Shown in pieces: positions 27,076 through 36,032 of a DNA stretch of 44,382 nt. Below the pieces are notes generated by a model. That model did not search any database. It had not been told where the DNA came from and saw only the letters and a list, made by a program, of their open reading frames with translations. The DNA lies in contig JAFLBE010000035.1 of NCBI GenBank assembly GCA_017303995.1, positions 1 through 44,382 on the forward strand, in the 5' to 3' direction. The translations under genes were made by a program, and so were the position numbers. Within the stretch, counting starts at the first letter, position 1; each line of letters starts with the position of its first letter. The DNA comes from Bacteroidota bacterium (GTDB lineage: Bacteria > Bacteroidota > JABWAT01).

Positions 27076-28263
27076 TTAAAATTCATACCCGACACCGGCA
27101 GTCAGAATGGTTTGTTTTCTGTATTTACCAGATAGGAGGTGGTTGTTGGCAAGAGCGAGATCAATCAAAAACCCATTAAACCCGGCATGAATACCGGTCG
27201 TAAGAAAAATAGAACGAAAATCACTGTTCTTTAACGAAATTCCAGAATCCTTATTTGTATACCAGGAATCCCAAAGCAATCCGCCCGAAACTTTAACAGA
27301 TTCAAATACCGGATAAACAACCGATCCTGAAAGTTCTGTCTGGTTTTTGGCAAGAAATCCGGCCGTTTCCCACATAAGAAGTGAACCCTGAAACAATGTC
27401 TGAATTCCGGATTGATAAGTTATCTCTGTTCCAAAGTGAACACGGGTCGGCAAGTTAGCTTCAAACTTGATTGGACCCGAAATAAGAATACTACTGAACT
27501 TTGCAGGTAAATACCCTCCGTTTACATTCGGTTTGTAAAATCCAGTTCCCGAATAACTTTCTTTGGTTTCGCAAAATATACCAACCCGAAGTTTTTCTGC
27601 AAATTCAGGATTTGCTGAATAAATTGCGCCAAAAGCAAAGGAAATAATATCATCTTTAGAATCATAAACTTCTTTGTCAATTGCGCTCTTGACTTTCAAT
27701 TTGCCATATTTAACTGTAAATCCATAGGCTAATTTTGAAAAATCGACTTTTGAGAGCATAAGATTCCCCGAAACTGTGAAGGAATAAATATCAAGACGGG
27801 CATCATCATAATAATCAAAAGTACTGCCTGAACCATTTGGATCATCTGGTGATGTCCTGGAAATATCTTCAGAGTAAAGTGTATAATTTATTGATCTGGT
27901 AAATCCTGCTGTAACTGATAACCCAAGGACCGGAATTGATACCCCAATTCCGGACGGGATTTCCGGTTTTAGTTGTCTGCAACCCATTCCAAACCAGGCA
28001 TTTTTAATTTCAGAATTTTTCGCCCACTTTCCCCAAATGTGAATTTTTTCATCGTTTGAGAAACCTGCCGGATTACTTGTAGCCGGATTTCCGGAAAAGG
28101 ATGAAAATACTGGGTTGTACCCGTTCTGATCCAGGTAAATTGAATTAAACCCATTGGAAGTAAATAAAAACGGCTTGGAGGCAACCCCTTGTCCACTAGA
28201 AGATTGAGTCAAAAGTGATGAAAAGGATAATATCGCTAACCCAAAAATGAATACTTTTTTCAT
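27076..28263 (-). CDS. FadL/OmpP1-like outer-membrane beta-barrel protein (first of two)
   Basis: A 395-residue exported barrel protein. An upstream start at 28314 would prefix 17 residues before the signal peptide, so the ATG at 28263 (MKKVFIFGLAILSFSS, cleavage around SSSGQ) is preferred. It has the SNPAGFSNDEKI motif of FadL-type proteins, beta patterning throughout and a terminal Phe (GVGYEF). Paralogous to the following gene, 16 bases away. It faces the lipoprotein pair across a 142-base intergenic region that holds a perfect 10-bp inverted repeat. Confidence 0.8.
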   Translation of the reverse strand: MKKVFIFGLAILSFSSLLTQSSSGQGVASKPFLFTSNGFNSIYLDQNGYNPVFSSFSGNPATSNPAGFSNDEKIHIWGKWAKNSEIKNAWFGMGCRQLKPEIPSGIGVSIPVLGLSVTAGFTRSINYTLYSEDISRTSPDDPNGSGSTFDYYDDARLDIYSFTVSGNLMLSKVDFSKLAYGFTVKYGKLKVKSAIDKEVYDSKDDIISFAFGAIYSANPEFAEKLRVGIFCETKESYSGTGFYKPNVNGGYLPAKFSSILISGPIKFEANLPTRVHFGTEITYQSGIQTLFQGSLLMWETAGFLAKNQTELSGSVVYPVFESVKVSGGLLWDSWYTNKDSGISLKNSDFRSIFLTTGIHAGFNGFLIDLALANNHLLSGKYRKQTILTAGVGYEF

Positions 28264-28332
28264 TGTTTTCCCGGAATTTTTAAAATGAATGTCCCCTGAT
28301 AGTGGTAAAATCAAAACCTTACCCCATTCAGA

Positions 28333-28368
28333 TTTGCTAATTTTAATATTATTCCATTAATTAGCAAA
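28333..28368. promoter_or_regulatory. Inverted repeat in the divergent FadL-lipoprotein promoter region
   Basis: TTTGCTAATT (28333-28342) and AATTAGCAAA (28359-28368) are exact reverse complements 16 bases apart, between two divergent operons of envelope genes. The spacing suits a dimeric regulator binding site, or a hairpin in the leader of one transcript. No promoter box matched well. Confidence 0.45.
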
Positions 28369-28405
28369 CGGTCACAATAAAATTTTCCTTCAGAAAGATC
28401 ATGCT

Positions 28406-29245
28406 ATGAAAACCCTGCTGAGTTTATTAATTCCGGTTTTGGTGCTTTTTTCATCCTGCGAAGACAATTCAACGGATTCCAGTGAAGAAACCGTAACCTG
28501 GGTTGGTGATTGGATAATGACTGAAAACAAAGATTATACACCTTATCCGCTCTATTATGGATTCAGAATAAGTGAAGAAAATAAAATAGCAGAAATCGGG
28601 TTAAGGCATGAAACGGGTAGATTTGATTTTCTCGCCCCTTATAACAGGTTTGAGACTTTTACTCCAAATAATGAAACCTCTGCCATTATTAAACTTAATT
28701 TCGGACTTAACAATAGATTTGAAGCATCTGCAACACTCAAAAAAGCTAATAAATCAATTACGATTACCTATCCGGATGGAGATACATTTGTTTTCTTTTA
28801 TTCTGATCCGGGAAAAAAAATTCATAACACTGTTACTTCTACGGGTTCTTTTTCTTTTAATTCGAGTGTATATTCATCTCCCTCAGTCAGCCCCTCTGTA
28901 CCATTCTGGGCATTGGAATATCAGGACACGTTAACTATCAACCTGAATACAATGGGTATTTCGGGGAAGGGAGCCTACCTTAGTCTGAGAATTCCGGCAT
29001 TCACAGGTTCTGCTTCCTATTCTGTTTTAAAATCAATGGGCACTCTGAGGATCATAGGTGGAGGTATGTCCGACATTTTTGTTGTCCACAATTATAGCGT
29101 TGAAACTCCAAATATCAATGCCATTACCATCACCCAAAATGGTGACCAATTAACCGGAACTTTTCAACTTACGATGCAGGATTGGGCAGGATATGTTTAC
29201 GAAGTAACCAACGGCTCTTTTTCTGTCCCCTTAATCAAAAGGTAA
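28406..29245 (+). CDS. Lipoprotein, unknown function (first of two)
   Basis: A 279-residue protein with a lipoprotein signal (LLIPVLVLFSSC, Cys18). It is followed by an acidic/Ser stretch (EDNSTDSSEE), and then TWVGDWIMTENKDYTPYP and a strand-rich body. Two segments resemble each other in the paralogue next door: GDW...GFRIS.ENKI..IGL near the N-terminus, and a FTGSASYSVLKS-type strand (TGSGTYSVSKK there) around residue 205. No family recognised. The acidic stretch right after the Cys is compatible with a surface-exposure signal, though this is speculative. Confidence 0.75.
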   Translation: MKTLLSLLIPVLVLFSSCEDNSTDSSEETVTWVGDWIMTENKDYTPYPLYYGFRISEENKIAEIGLRHETGRFDFLAPYNRFETFTPNNETSAIIKLNFGLNNRFEASATLKKANKSITITYPDGDTFVFFYSDPGKKIHNTVTSTGSFSFNSSVYSSPSVSPSVPFWALEYQDTLTINLNTMGISGKGAYLSLRIPAFTGSASYSVLKSMGTLRIIGGGMSDIFVVHNYSVETPNINAITITQNGDQLTGTFQLTMQDWAGYVYEVTNGSFSVPLIKR

Positions 29246-29251
29246 ACCGTC

Positions 29252-30103
29252 ATGAGTAACTATTTGGCTTTTATATTTTTATTTTTCTTTGTTACAGTCA
29301 GTGGTTGCAAAGACAATTCAACTGAACCTAAAGAAGAAATTCCTACTTCACCCTGGGAGGGTGATTGGGTTTATTACACCACATTAATGGATGGTTCACT
29401 TTTTTATTTAAATGGATTTAGAATTTCAAGTGGAAATAAAATTAAATCGCTGGGATTAAATACAAAAACTGGATTTCCAGACACATTAAGTGTTGGTCCG
29501 ACTGTTTTTTTCACTCCAAAAACGGATACGACTGCAACGATTTTAATAGATCTTTCGATTTTAGAAGGAAATGAATTTGAAGTTTCAAGAAATCCTAAAA
29601 CAAAAACCATTACAATAGAAAACTATTTTCCTTATTCGCCAAATGTTTTTACCTTTTCACCAAAAGAAAAAAAGTATCCAATTCCGCCCGCCCAGCCCTT
29701 TTCATTTACTTTTCTAAATAAATTCTGGAGTTTTCCAGTCATAAGAAATTCAACAAACAGTGGTGGGACGTCATTAAGTGGTGACACCCTCTCTTTCTTT
29801 TTTTCTATCGGAACTGAATCAAATGAAACAGGAAGGCTTACATTTGAGATTACAGGATACACGGGTTCAGGTACCTACTCGGTTTCGAAAAAGAATGTCC
29901 ATTTAACCTACTCTTCAAAAGAAGGCATTTTCGTTTACTTTGGAGAATCCGAACCGGGTGGTTCAGTAACCGTTGAAGAAACGTTTCGTGACGTTTTTAT
30001 TTACGATCTTACAGGATCTTTTCAGTTTGACTTAACAGATTCCAAAGGAATACTTGCTCCGCTTACAAACGGAACCTTTAAATCAAGTTTTTTCAGATTT
30101 TAA
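29252..30103 (+). CDS. Lipoprotein, unknown function (second of two)
   Basis: A 283-residue lipoprotein (signal ending VTVSGC, Cys19; then KDNSTEPKEE), paralogous to the gene 6 bases upstream and surely cotranscribed. It shares the WEGDWVYY...NGFRISSGNKIKSLGL and ITGYTGSGTYSVSKK patterns. No recognised domain; it is probably a beta-rich envelope module. AGGT lies near the upstream stop and can serve as ribosome binding site. It ends only 6 bases from the end of the convergent CDF transporter gene. Confidence 0.75.
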   Translation: MSNYLAFIFLFFFVTVSGCKDNSTEPKEEIPTSPWEGDWVYYTTLMDGSLFYLNGFRISSGNKIKSLGLNTKTGFPDTLSVGPTVFFTPKTDTTATILIDLSILEGNEFEVSRNPKTKTITIENYFPYSPNVFTFSPKEKKYPIPPAQPFSFTFLNKFWSFPVIRNSTNSGGTSLSGDTLSFFFSIGTESNETGRLTFEITGYTGSGTYSVSKKNVHLTYSSKEGIFVYFGESEPGGSVTVEETFRDVFIYDLTGSFQFDLTDSKGILAPLTNGTFKSSFFRF

Positions 30104-30109
30104 ATGATT

Positions 30110-31039
30110 TCAATCCAGTTCCGGGTGTTTTTCGTGAAATCCCGTTGGGATACGGGTTCCATCCGGTTGTACTTTGACCGGATCAACATGGACAAAGGCT
30201 TTTGAAACTTCATCAATCGCTTCGATCGAGGCTTCAACTTCATCTGAAATGTGGTGAGAATCTTCAGTCGTGAGTTTGTAGTCCACTTCAATATGAATCT
30301 CAACATGAACTTTATTCCCGACATAATGCGAGCGAAGCGTATTTAACGCCAAAACGCCACGAACTGAAAGTGCAGCAAACCGGATTTTCCTCAGCATTTC
30401 TTCGTCAGCAGTTTTTCCCATGAGATAATCAATATTTTCAATGCCGATTTCCCAGCCACCTTTGAAAATGAAAATGGCAACAACAATTCCCGCCAACGCA
30501 TCAAAATATCCAAGTCCAAGATCGGCAACAATAACGCCAAGAAGTGCAACTGAGGTTGCCAAAACATCATTTTTTGAATCGATTGCCAAAGCTTTGATGG
30601 ATGAAGAGTGAACCTTCTTTGACAATCTTCTTAAATACCACGCCATAACCAGTTTCGTTGCAATTGTAACAACCAAGGCAATAATGGCAAGTCCGGCGAT
30701 TAATTCCTTTTTTTCTTCAAAAAGAGACGACACCGCATTTTGAACGACTTCAACAGCTAAAATACCTGCGATAACGGCAATGATGAGTCCGGCAATAGGT
30801 TCTGCCCGGTGGTGACCAAACGGATGTTCTTTATCCGGATTTTCTCTGCCAACTTTAATTCCGACAGCAATAACAATCGTCGCAACCACATCCATCAACG
30901 AATGAATTGCATCTGAAATCACAGCGATAGAACCCGACATGATTCCCAAAATCAGTTTGGTGAAAAAGAGAAAGGTGTTTCCTGCGAATGCAAAAATCGT
31001 TGCTTTTCGTTTTGCGGATTCCTGAAGTAAGTTGGCCAT
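30110..31039 (-). CDS. Cation diffusion facilitator transporter
   Basis: A 309-residue CDF-family transporter exporting divalent metal ions by proton exchange. Six membrane helices are visible. The metal-site pairs are H46 and D50 (DAIHSLMD) in TM2, and D154 and D158 (AIDSKND) in TM5; HPFGHHRAEP at 72-81 is the conserved cytoplasmic loop. The C-terminal ferredoxin-like domain (about 215-300) includes VEIHIEVDYKLTTEDSHHIS. The mixed H-D/D-D site does not settle the metal (Zn, Mn or Fe). An upstream start at 31072 overlaps uvrC; the ATG at 31039 lies 2 bases after the uvrC stop and starts the family homology. Confidence 0.92.
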   Translation of the reverse strand: MANLLQESAKRKATIFAFAGNTFLFFTKLILGIMSGSIAVISDAIHSLMDVVATIVIAVGIKVGRENPDKEHPFGHHRAEPIAGLIIAVIAGILAVEVVQNAVSSLFEEKKELIAGLAIIALVVTIATKLVMAWYLRRLSKKVHSSSIKALAIDSKNDVLATSVALLGVIVADLGLGYFDALAGIVVAIFIFKGGWEIGIENIDYLMGKTADEEMLRKIRFAALSVRGVLALNTLRSHYVGNKVHVEIHIEVDYKLTTEDSHHISDEVEASIEAIDEVSKAFVHVDPVKVQPDGTRIPTGFHEKHPELD

Positions 31040-31041
31040 AT

Positions 31042-32892
31042 TTATTCCGATACCAGTTGTGTGGAAAACCACGTCAATAATTCTGCTGCAGACTTCACAC
31101 CCACCAACGGCTCAAGCTGTTCACGGGTTGCAGTTCTTACCCCATCAACAGAGCCTAATTCTGTAAGCAATTTCTTCGCCTTCCCGGGTCCGATTGACGG
31201 AATTTGGGTTAACTCAGTTTGAAGAGTTCTCTTATCACGAAGATCACGGTGGAAGGTGATGGCAAAACGGTGCGCTTCATCCCGTGTCTGCTGAAGCAAT
31301 TTCAACCCGGAAGATGTTTTGGGAAGGTTGTACGGATCTTTATCACCGGGCAGAAACACTTCTTCGAGTTTTTTGGCAAGACCGATGACTGAAACCCCGG
31401 CGGCTTTGGTTTTTTTCAGAACTTCAACCGCATGTGAAAGCTGACCTTTTCCGCCATCAATCACGATCAGGTCAGGCAGAGGCAATTCCAGACTTAAACT
31501 ACCGTTGTACCGGCGTTCCATAATTTCTGCCATCGTTGCAAAATCATCGGGGCCAACAACGGTTTGCACTTTGAATTTTCTGTATTCTGATTTTTTGGGT
31601 TTACCATCGACGAAACAAACCATCGAAGAAACCGGGTCGGTTCCCTGAATGTTCGAGTTATCAAAACATTCGATTCGCTTCGGAAGGGTTGGCAGACGTA
31701 AATCCCGCTGAAGGGCTTTAATTGAAGCCGGTACAAAATCTTCGAACCGTTTTTGTTTCTGAAGCAGCAAATCGGATAATAAATGGGATGCGTTTTTCTC
31801 TGCCATTTCAAGCAGTTTCAGTTTTTCACCGATTTTCGGATGAACAATTGAAATTTTCCGTCCGGCCTGTTTTCTAAGAAATGCTTCAAGTCCTTTAAAA
31901 TCAGCTTCTTCGGTTTGCTCTAAAATCAGTTCAGAGGGAATGAACGGATTGTTCTGATAATATTTAAAAAGAAACGATTCAATTTCATCTGTTTTCAGGT
32001 CCACACTGAATTTTTCAAGATAAAAATGCTGGCTCCCTATCATCTTCCCTTCTCTCACCTGCAAAACTACACACGAAGCTTCTTCAGGTCCGAAAGCAAA
32101 TCCGAAAAAATCCCGGTCGCCAAAATCATCATTCACAATTTTCTGTCGTGATTCGTACACATCGAGAGCATTCAAACGGTCACGAAGCAAAGCAGCCGTT
32201 TCAAATTCCAGATTTTCAGCTTTCACTTCCATCGCTTCACGGATAATCTGTTTCAGGGTAGTGGTTTTGCCGTTGATGAGCTGTACAACCTGAGCAATCA
32301 TGTCATTGTAATCAGCTTTCGACTGATGCCCGGCACACGGACCCAAACATTTCTTGATGTGATAATCAAGGCAAACTTTCCATTTTCCCTGAGAAATATT
32401 GTCTTCAGTCAGCGGAAGGTGACACGATCTCACCATGAACAGGTCTTTGATCATCTTCAAAGCTTGTTTCATGTTCCCGACGTTCGTGTACGGACCAAAA
32501 TACAAATTTCCGTTTTTGATCATTTTTCTCGTCGTGTAAACTTTCGGGAATTCTTCCTTCGTCACCACGATATACGGAAAGGTTTTGTCATCTTTCAGGT
32601 TGATGTTATACTTCGGTTTGAACTCTTTTACCAGATTGTTTTCGAGGATGAGAGCTTCCATCTCTGAATCTGTTTTGATGAATTCAACATCTTCAATGTG
32701 ACTCACCAGCGACAACGTTTTAGCATCTCTTGGCCGGTTTTGCTGGAAGTAACTTTTTACCCGGTTTTTTAAATTTTTTGCCTTCCCCACATAAATCACC
32801 TTCCCGGTACTGTCGTGATATTGATACACGCCAGGACTGGTTGGAATATTTTCCAGTTTTTCGAGAAGGGTTGGTTTTATGAAGTCAGACAT
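31042..32892 (-). CDS. uvrC: Excinuclease ABC subunit C
   Basis: Makes the two incisions in nucleotide excision repair. The 616 residues show, in order: the GIY-YIG domain (TSPGVYQYHD, VIYVGKAKNLKNRV), a cysteine cluster (CHLPL...CLDYHIKKCLGPC), the UVR motif binding UvrB (about 205-240), the RNase H-like 5' endonuclease core (ECFDNSNIQGTDPVSSMV, LPDLIVIDGGKGQL, RDEAHRFAITFHR), and a C-terminal helix-hairpin-helix pair (IPSIGPGKAKKLL, LVGVKSAAELL). Full length. It follows purK by 6 bases and is followed by the CDF gene after 2. Confidence 0.97.
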   Translation of the reverse strand: MSDFIKPTLLEKLENIPTSPGVYQYHDSTGKVIYVGKAKNLKNRVKSYFQQNRPRDAKTLSLVSHIEDVEFIKTDSEMEALILENNLVKEFKPKYNINLKDDKTFPYIVVTKEEFPKVYTTRKMIKNGNLYFGPYTNVGNMKQALKMIKDLFMVRSCHLPLTEDNISQGKWKVCLDYHIKKCLGPCAGHQSKADYNDMIAQVVQLINGKTTTLKQIIREAMEVKAENLEFETAALLRDRLNALDVYESRQKIVNDDFGDRDFFGFAFGPEEASCVVLQVREGKMIGSQHFYLEKFSVDLKTDEIESFLFKYYQNNPFIPSELILEQTEEADFKGLEAFLRKQAGRKISIVHPKIGEKLKLLEMAEKNASHLLSDLLLQKQKRFEDFVPASIKALQRDLRLPTLPKRIECFDNSNIQGTDPVSSMVCFVDGKPKKSEYRKFKVQTVVGPDDFATMAEIMERRYNGSLSLELPLPDLIVIDGGKGQLSHAVEVLKKTKAAGVSVIGLAKKLEEVFLPGDKDPYNLPKTSSGLKLLQQTRDEAHRFAITFHRDLRDKRTLQTELTQIPSIGPGKAKKLLTELGSVDGVRTATREQLEPLVGVKSAAELLTWFSTQLVSE

Positions 32893-32898
32893 GATAAG

Positions 32899-34035
32899 TT
32901 AAAGGTCAACTGGCGGAATTTTAAGGATTTGGCGGATACGGTCAAAATCAGAAAAATCTGTACCCGGGTTTGTTTTCACCACGTGACCCATTTTTCGGCC
33001 CGGTTTTGGGTCCATTTTACCGTAGAGATGCAGATTAACAAAATCCATCGAAAGCAGATATTTCCAGTTGGGTTCGCCACCATTCCAGGAATCACCCAGA
33101 ATATTTACCATTATACCGGGAGAGTAAGGTTCTGTATTTCCCAGTGGAAGCCCACAAATTGCCCGGATGTGCTGCTGAAACTGGCTGGTTGCACAAACAT
33201 CAAAAGTGATATGACCTGAGTTATGGGGTCGTGGAGCAATTTCGTTGATCAGAAGCTGACCATCGGCGGTTAAAAACATTTCGATGGTGAGAAGTCCGAT
33301 CAGTTTGATCTTTTCGGCCATGGTTTTAGCCATTTCACGGGCTTTCCGCTTGATGTCTTTTTCCATTCTGGCCGGGAAAATTGTCGTATCGAGAATATGA
33401 TTCCGGTGAATATTTTCAAAAACCGGGTAGGTTACGATTTCACCCGATTCATTCCGGGCAACGATCACTGAAATTTCGTGATCAAATTCGACCCATTTTT
33501 CAATAATGGCTGATTTTACACCGATTTGTTTCCAAACCGCCTGAAAATCAGATTCCAGATCAACTTTGGCCTGGCCTTTACCGTCGTAACCCAGAGTCAG
33601 AGTTTTTACAACTGCTTTTGATTTCCATTTTTTGACGACCGATCCAATTTCTGAGGCAGATTTCACTTCTTCGAAGGGCGTTGTTGGGAAACCGTTGGCT
33701 TCAAACCAGTTTTTTTCACCCAGCCGGTTTTGCGAAATTTCCAGCACAAACGGATCGGGGTGAATGGGAGTTACAGCCCTTATTGCCTCAAGGGAAATGG
33801 CTGGAATATTTTCAAATTCAAAGGTAAGCACATCACACCCATGAGCAAATTGCTTCAGTTTGTCGATGTCATCATAATCACCTTCAACTTCAATATCAGA
33901 AACCTGACCGGCAGGCGTTTCAGTTCCGGGACCATAAACATAAACCGTGTAACCCATCTTCTTGGCTTCAATAGCACTCATCCGGCCAAGTTGTCCGTTA
34001 CCGATAATTCCAATAATTTTTCCGGGTTTTATCAT
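32899..34035 (-). CDS. purK: 5-(carboxyamino)imidazole ribonucleotide synthase
   Basis: ATP-grasp enzyme converting AIR and bicarbonate to N5-CAIR in purine biosynthesis. It has 378 residues: [13 protein letters not shown] at the N-terminus, TFEFENIPA, the ATP-grasp loop [10 protein letters not shown], and the carboxylate cluster [23 protein letters not shown]. Complete. Its ATG overlaps the purE stop by four bases, so PurE and PurK are made together as consecutive enzymes. Confidence 0.97.
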   Translation of the reverse strand: MIKPGKIIGIIGNGQLGRMSAIEAKKMGYTVYVYGPGTETPAGQVSDIEVEGDYDDIDKLKQFAHGCDVLTFEFENIPAISLEAIRAVTPIHPDPFVLEISQNRLGEKNWFEANGFPTTPFEEVKSASEIGSVVKKWKSKAVVKTLTLGYDGKGQAKVDLESDFQAVWKQIGVKSAIIEKWVEFDHEISVIVARNESGEIVTYPVFENIHRNHILDTTIFPARMEKDIKRKAREMAKTMAEKIKLIGLLTIEMFLTADGQLLINEIAPRPHNSGHITFDVCATSQFQQHIRAICGLPLGNTEPYSPGIMVNILGDSWNGGEPNWKYLLSMDFVNLHLYGKMDPKPGRKMGHVVKTNPGTDFSDFDRIRQILKIPPVDL

Positions 34036-34514
34036 TCAAGCGTGTCGTTTAGTACAGAATCAGTTTGTTGATCACGGAATTTTCTGAGGTTTTCTCTGAA
34101 ATCCGGATATTTATTTCCTAAAATTGAGGCAGCAAGGATGGCTGCATTTTTTGCACCTGCTTCACCGATGGCCAGTGTTCCAACTGGGATTCCGCCCGGC
34201 ATCTGAACTATGGAAAGCAAAGAATCCAGGCCGCTCAGGGCCTTTGACTGAACCGGAACACCAAGAACAGGAAGAACTGTCATCGAAGCCACCATTCCGG
34301 GAAGATGGGCAGCACCGCCGGCACCGGCAATAATCACTTCCAACCCACGTTTTTCAGCAGATTTTGCATACTCAACCAACAAATCAGGCGTTCTGTGGGC
34401 AGAAACAATTTTGGATTCGTGGGGAATTCCGAAAGCAGTCAGAATCTCTGAAGCAGCATTCATTGTTATCCAATCAGACTTGCTTCCCATGATAATGCCG
34501 ACAAGTGGTTTCAT
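34032..34514 (-). CDS. purE: N5-carboxyaminoimidazole ribonucleotide mutase
   Basis: Converts N5-CAIR to CAIR, the step after PurK. The 160 residues contain the signature IIMGSKSDW (7-15), [20 protein letters not shown] and VLGVPVQS. It is a class I PurE, consistent with the linked purK. It is the first gene of the purE-purK-uvrC-CDF operon. The 325 bases between it and the KASIII gene start contain a short CCGGA/TCCGG palindrome (34699-34715) but no gene or promoter that I can support firmly. Confidence 0.97.
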   Translation of the reverse strand: MKPLVGIIMGSKSDWITMNAASEILTAFGIPHESKIVSAHRTPDLLVEYAKSAEKRGLEVIIAGAGGAAHLPGMVASMTVLPVLGVPVQSKALSGLDSLLSIVQMPGGIPVGTLAIGEAGAKNAAILAASILGNKYPDFRENLRKFRDQQTDSVLNDTLE

Positions 34515-34839
34515 AAAATTTGTTTGTTTTTTGGATTTTATTGTGCTAACCTAAAGGCATAACTGAATGAAGGTAGCTCAGCTTTTCATCGTAAGTTAAA
34601 AAAAAACAGGTTCAAATAGAAAAGATAAACCATTTTAAAGCTAATTTCCCCTGCGAAAAGGTTGAGTAAAACGACAAATCTATCTATTTTTATCCTGACC
34701 GGAATTTAAATCCGGCCACCGGCATAACATCCGAAAGCGGATTGAACGATGCGAAGGGTGTTGAGTTGGTCTGCAAATGAAGCCGAAATTGGCCCATTTT
34801 CAAAATAAACAAATCGACATTGCATTCAGTGAGGTTTAT

Positions 34840-35922
34840 ATGTCAGCTCAAATTTATTCAGTTCTTGCTGCAACCGGATCGTATCTCCCCGAAAATAAAA
34901 TCCCCAACTCCCATTTTCAAAATCACGAATTTTATGATCTGGATGGGAAAAAACTGCCAAATGCAACGGATGATGTCATCCGGAAATTTGTAAAAATCAC
35001 GAATATTCAGGAACGCCGGTATGCTTCTTCAAACCAGATGGCTTCTGATTTGGGTGCTTTAGCTGCTGAAAATGCTTTTGAGTCTTCTGGTATTGACCGT
35101 GAAAGTCTTGACTACATCATTTGTGCCCACAATTTCGGTGACATCCGTGATGGATCTTTCCGGATTGATATTGTTCCTTCCCTTGCCTCAAGAATCAAAC
35201 ATAAACTCGGAATCAAAAATCCAAAAACTGTTGCCTACGATTTGCCGTTCGGTTGTCCGGGTTGGCTGCAGGGTGTAATTCAGGGCAATTATTTCATCAA
35301 ATCGGGTGATGCAAAGCGGGTGATGGTTGTCGGGACTGAAACCCTTTCCCGCATCGTTGATCCGCATGACCGGGATACCATGATTTACTCGGATGGTGCC
35401 GGTGCTGTCATTCTTGAAGCGGTTGAAAGTGAAACTCCGGTCGGCATTCTTGCCCAATCAAGCCGTTCTGATACGGTTACAGAAGTTGATTTTCTCTGGA
35501 TGGGACCTTCGAATAAACCAGGTTATGCACCCGGCGACCTGTTTCTGAAAATGGACGGGAAAAAACTGTATGAATATGCTTTGAACACCGTTCCGGGCGT
35601 CATCACTGAAACTGTTGAAAAATCAGGATTCCAATTTAACCAGATTAAAAAAGCACTCATGCATCAGGCCAACGGAAAAATGAACGAAGCCATTCTGAAA
35701 AGAGTTTTTGAGCAAGCCGGTCACGATACGATTCCGGAAGGATTTATGCCGATGGCCATTTCCTGGATGGGAAATAATTCAGTTGCAACCATTCCGATCG
35801 TTCTTGACCTGATTTCTAAAGGCAAGTTTGAAGGACAATCCCTGAATAAAGGTGAAACGATTGTCTTTGCCTCGGTTGGTGCCGGAATGAATGTGAACTC
35901 GGTGGTTTACAGAATACCTTAA
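34840..35922 (+). CDS. 3-oxoacyl-ACP synthase III family protein (KASIII/FabH-like)
   Basis: A 360-residue thiolase-fold condensing enzyme. The catalytic triad is visible: C139 (DLPFGCPGW), H275 (LMHQANGKM) and N312 (WMGNNSVAT). A start at 34777 would add 21 unrelated residues; the ATG at 34840 has GAGG 5 bases upstream. Compared with FabH it has a longer N-terminal region (NHEFYDLDGKKLPNATDDVIRKF). No acyl carrier protein or other fab gene is nearby, so it may serve branched or special fatty-acid priming, or an olefin/polyketide-like condensation, rather than bulk synthesis. It stands alone, convergent with recQ. Confidence 0.88.
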   Translation: MSAQIYSVLAATGSYLPENKIPNSHFQNHEFYDLDGKKLPNATDDVIRKFVKITNIQERRYASSNQMASDLGALAAENAFESSGIDRESLDYIICAHNFGDIRDGSFRIDIVPSLASRIKHKLGIKNPKTVAYDLPFGCPGWLQGVIQGNYFIKSGDAKRVMVVGTETLSRIVDPHDRDTMIYSDGAGAVILEAVESETPVGILAQSSRSDTVTEVDFLWMGPSNKPGYAPGDLFLKMDGKKLYEYALNTVPGVITETVEKSGFQFNQIKKALMHQANGKMNEAILKRVFEQAGHDTIPEGFMPMAISWMGNNSVATIPIVLDLISKGKFEGQSLNKGETIVFASVGAGMNVNSVVYRIP

Positions 35923-35972
35923 TGTTTATGGTTACGGGTCACATATCACGGGTTACAGAAAACTGGTTGTCA

Positions 35973-36032
35973 TGTAACACCGACCTCCCGGTCGTTGTAT
36001 TGAATTCAACCGACCCGGAGGTCGGTGTTACA
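35973..36032. repeat. Dispersed palindrome, copy 1 (overlaps recQ stop)
   Basis: TGTAACACCGACCTCC at the left is mirrored by GGAGGTCGGTGTTACA at the right, with the loop containing GGTCG...CCGACC and GAATTC. The same palindrome occurs at 44164-44230. It sits between the convergent KASIII and recQ genes and includes the recQ stop codon TAA (36028-36030). It could form a bidirectional transcript-end hairpin. Confidence 0.8.
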
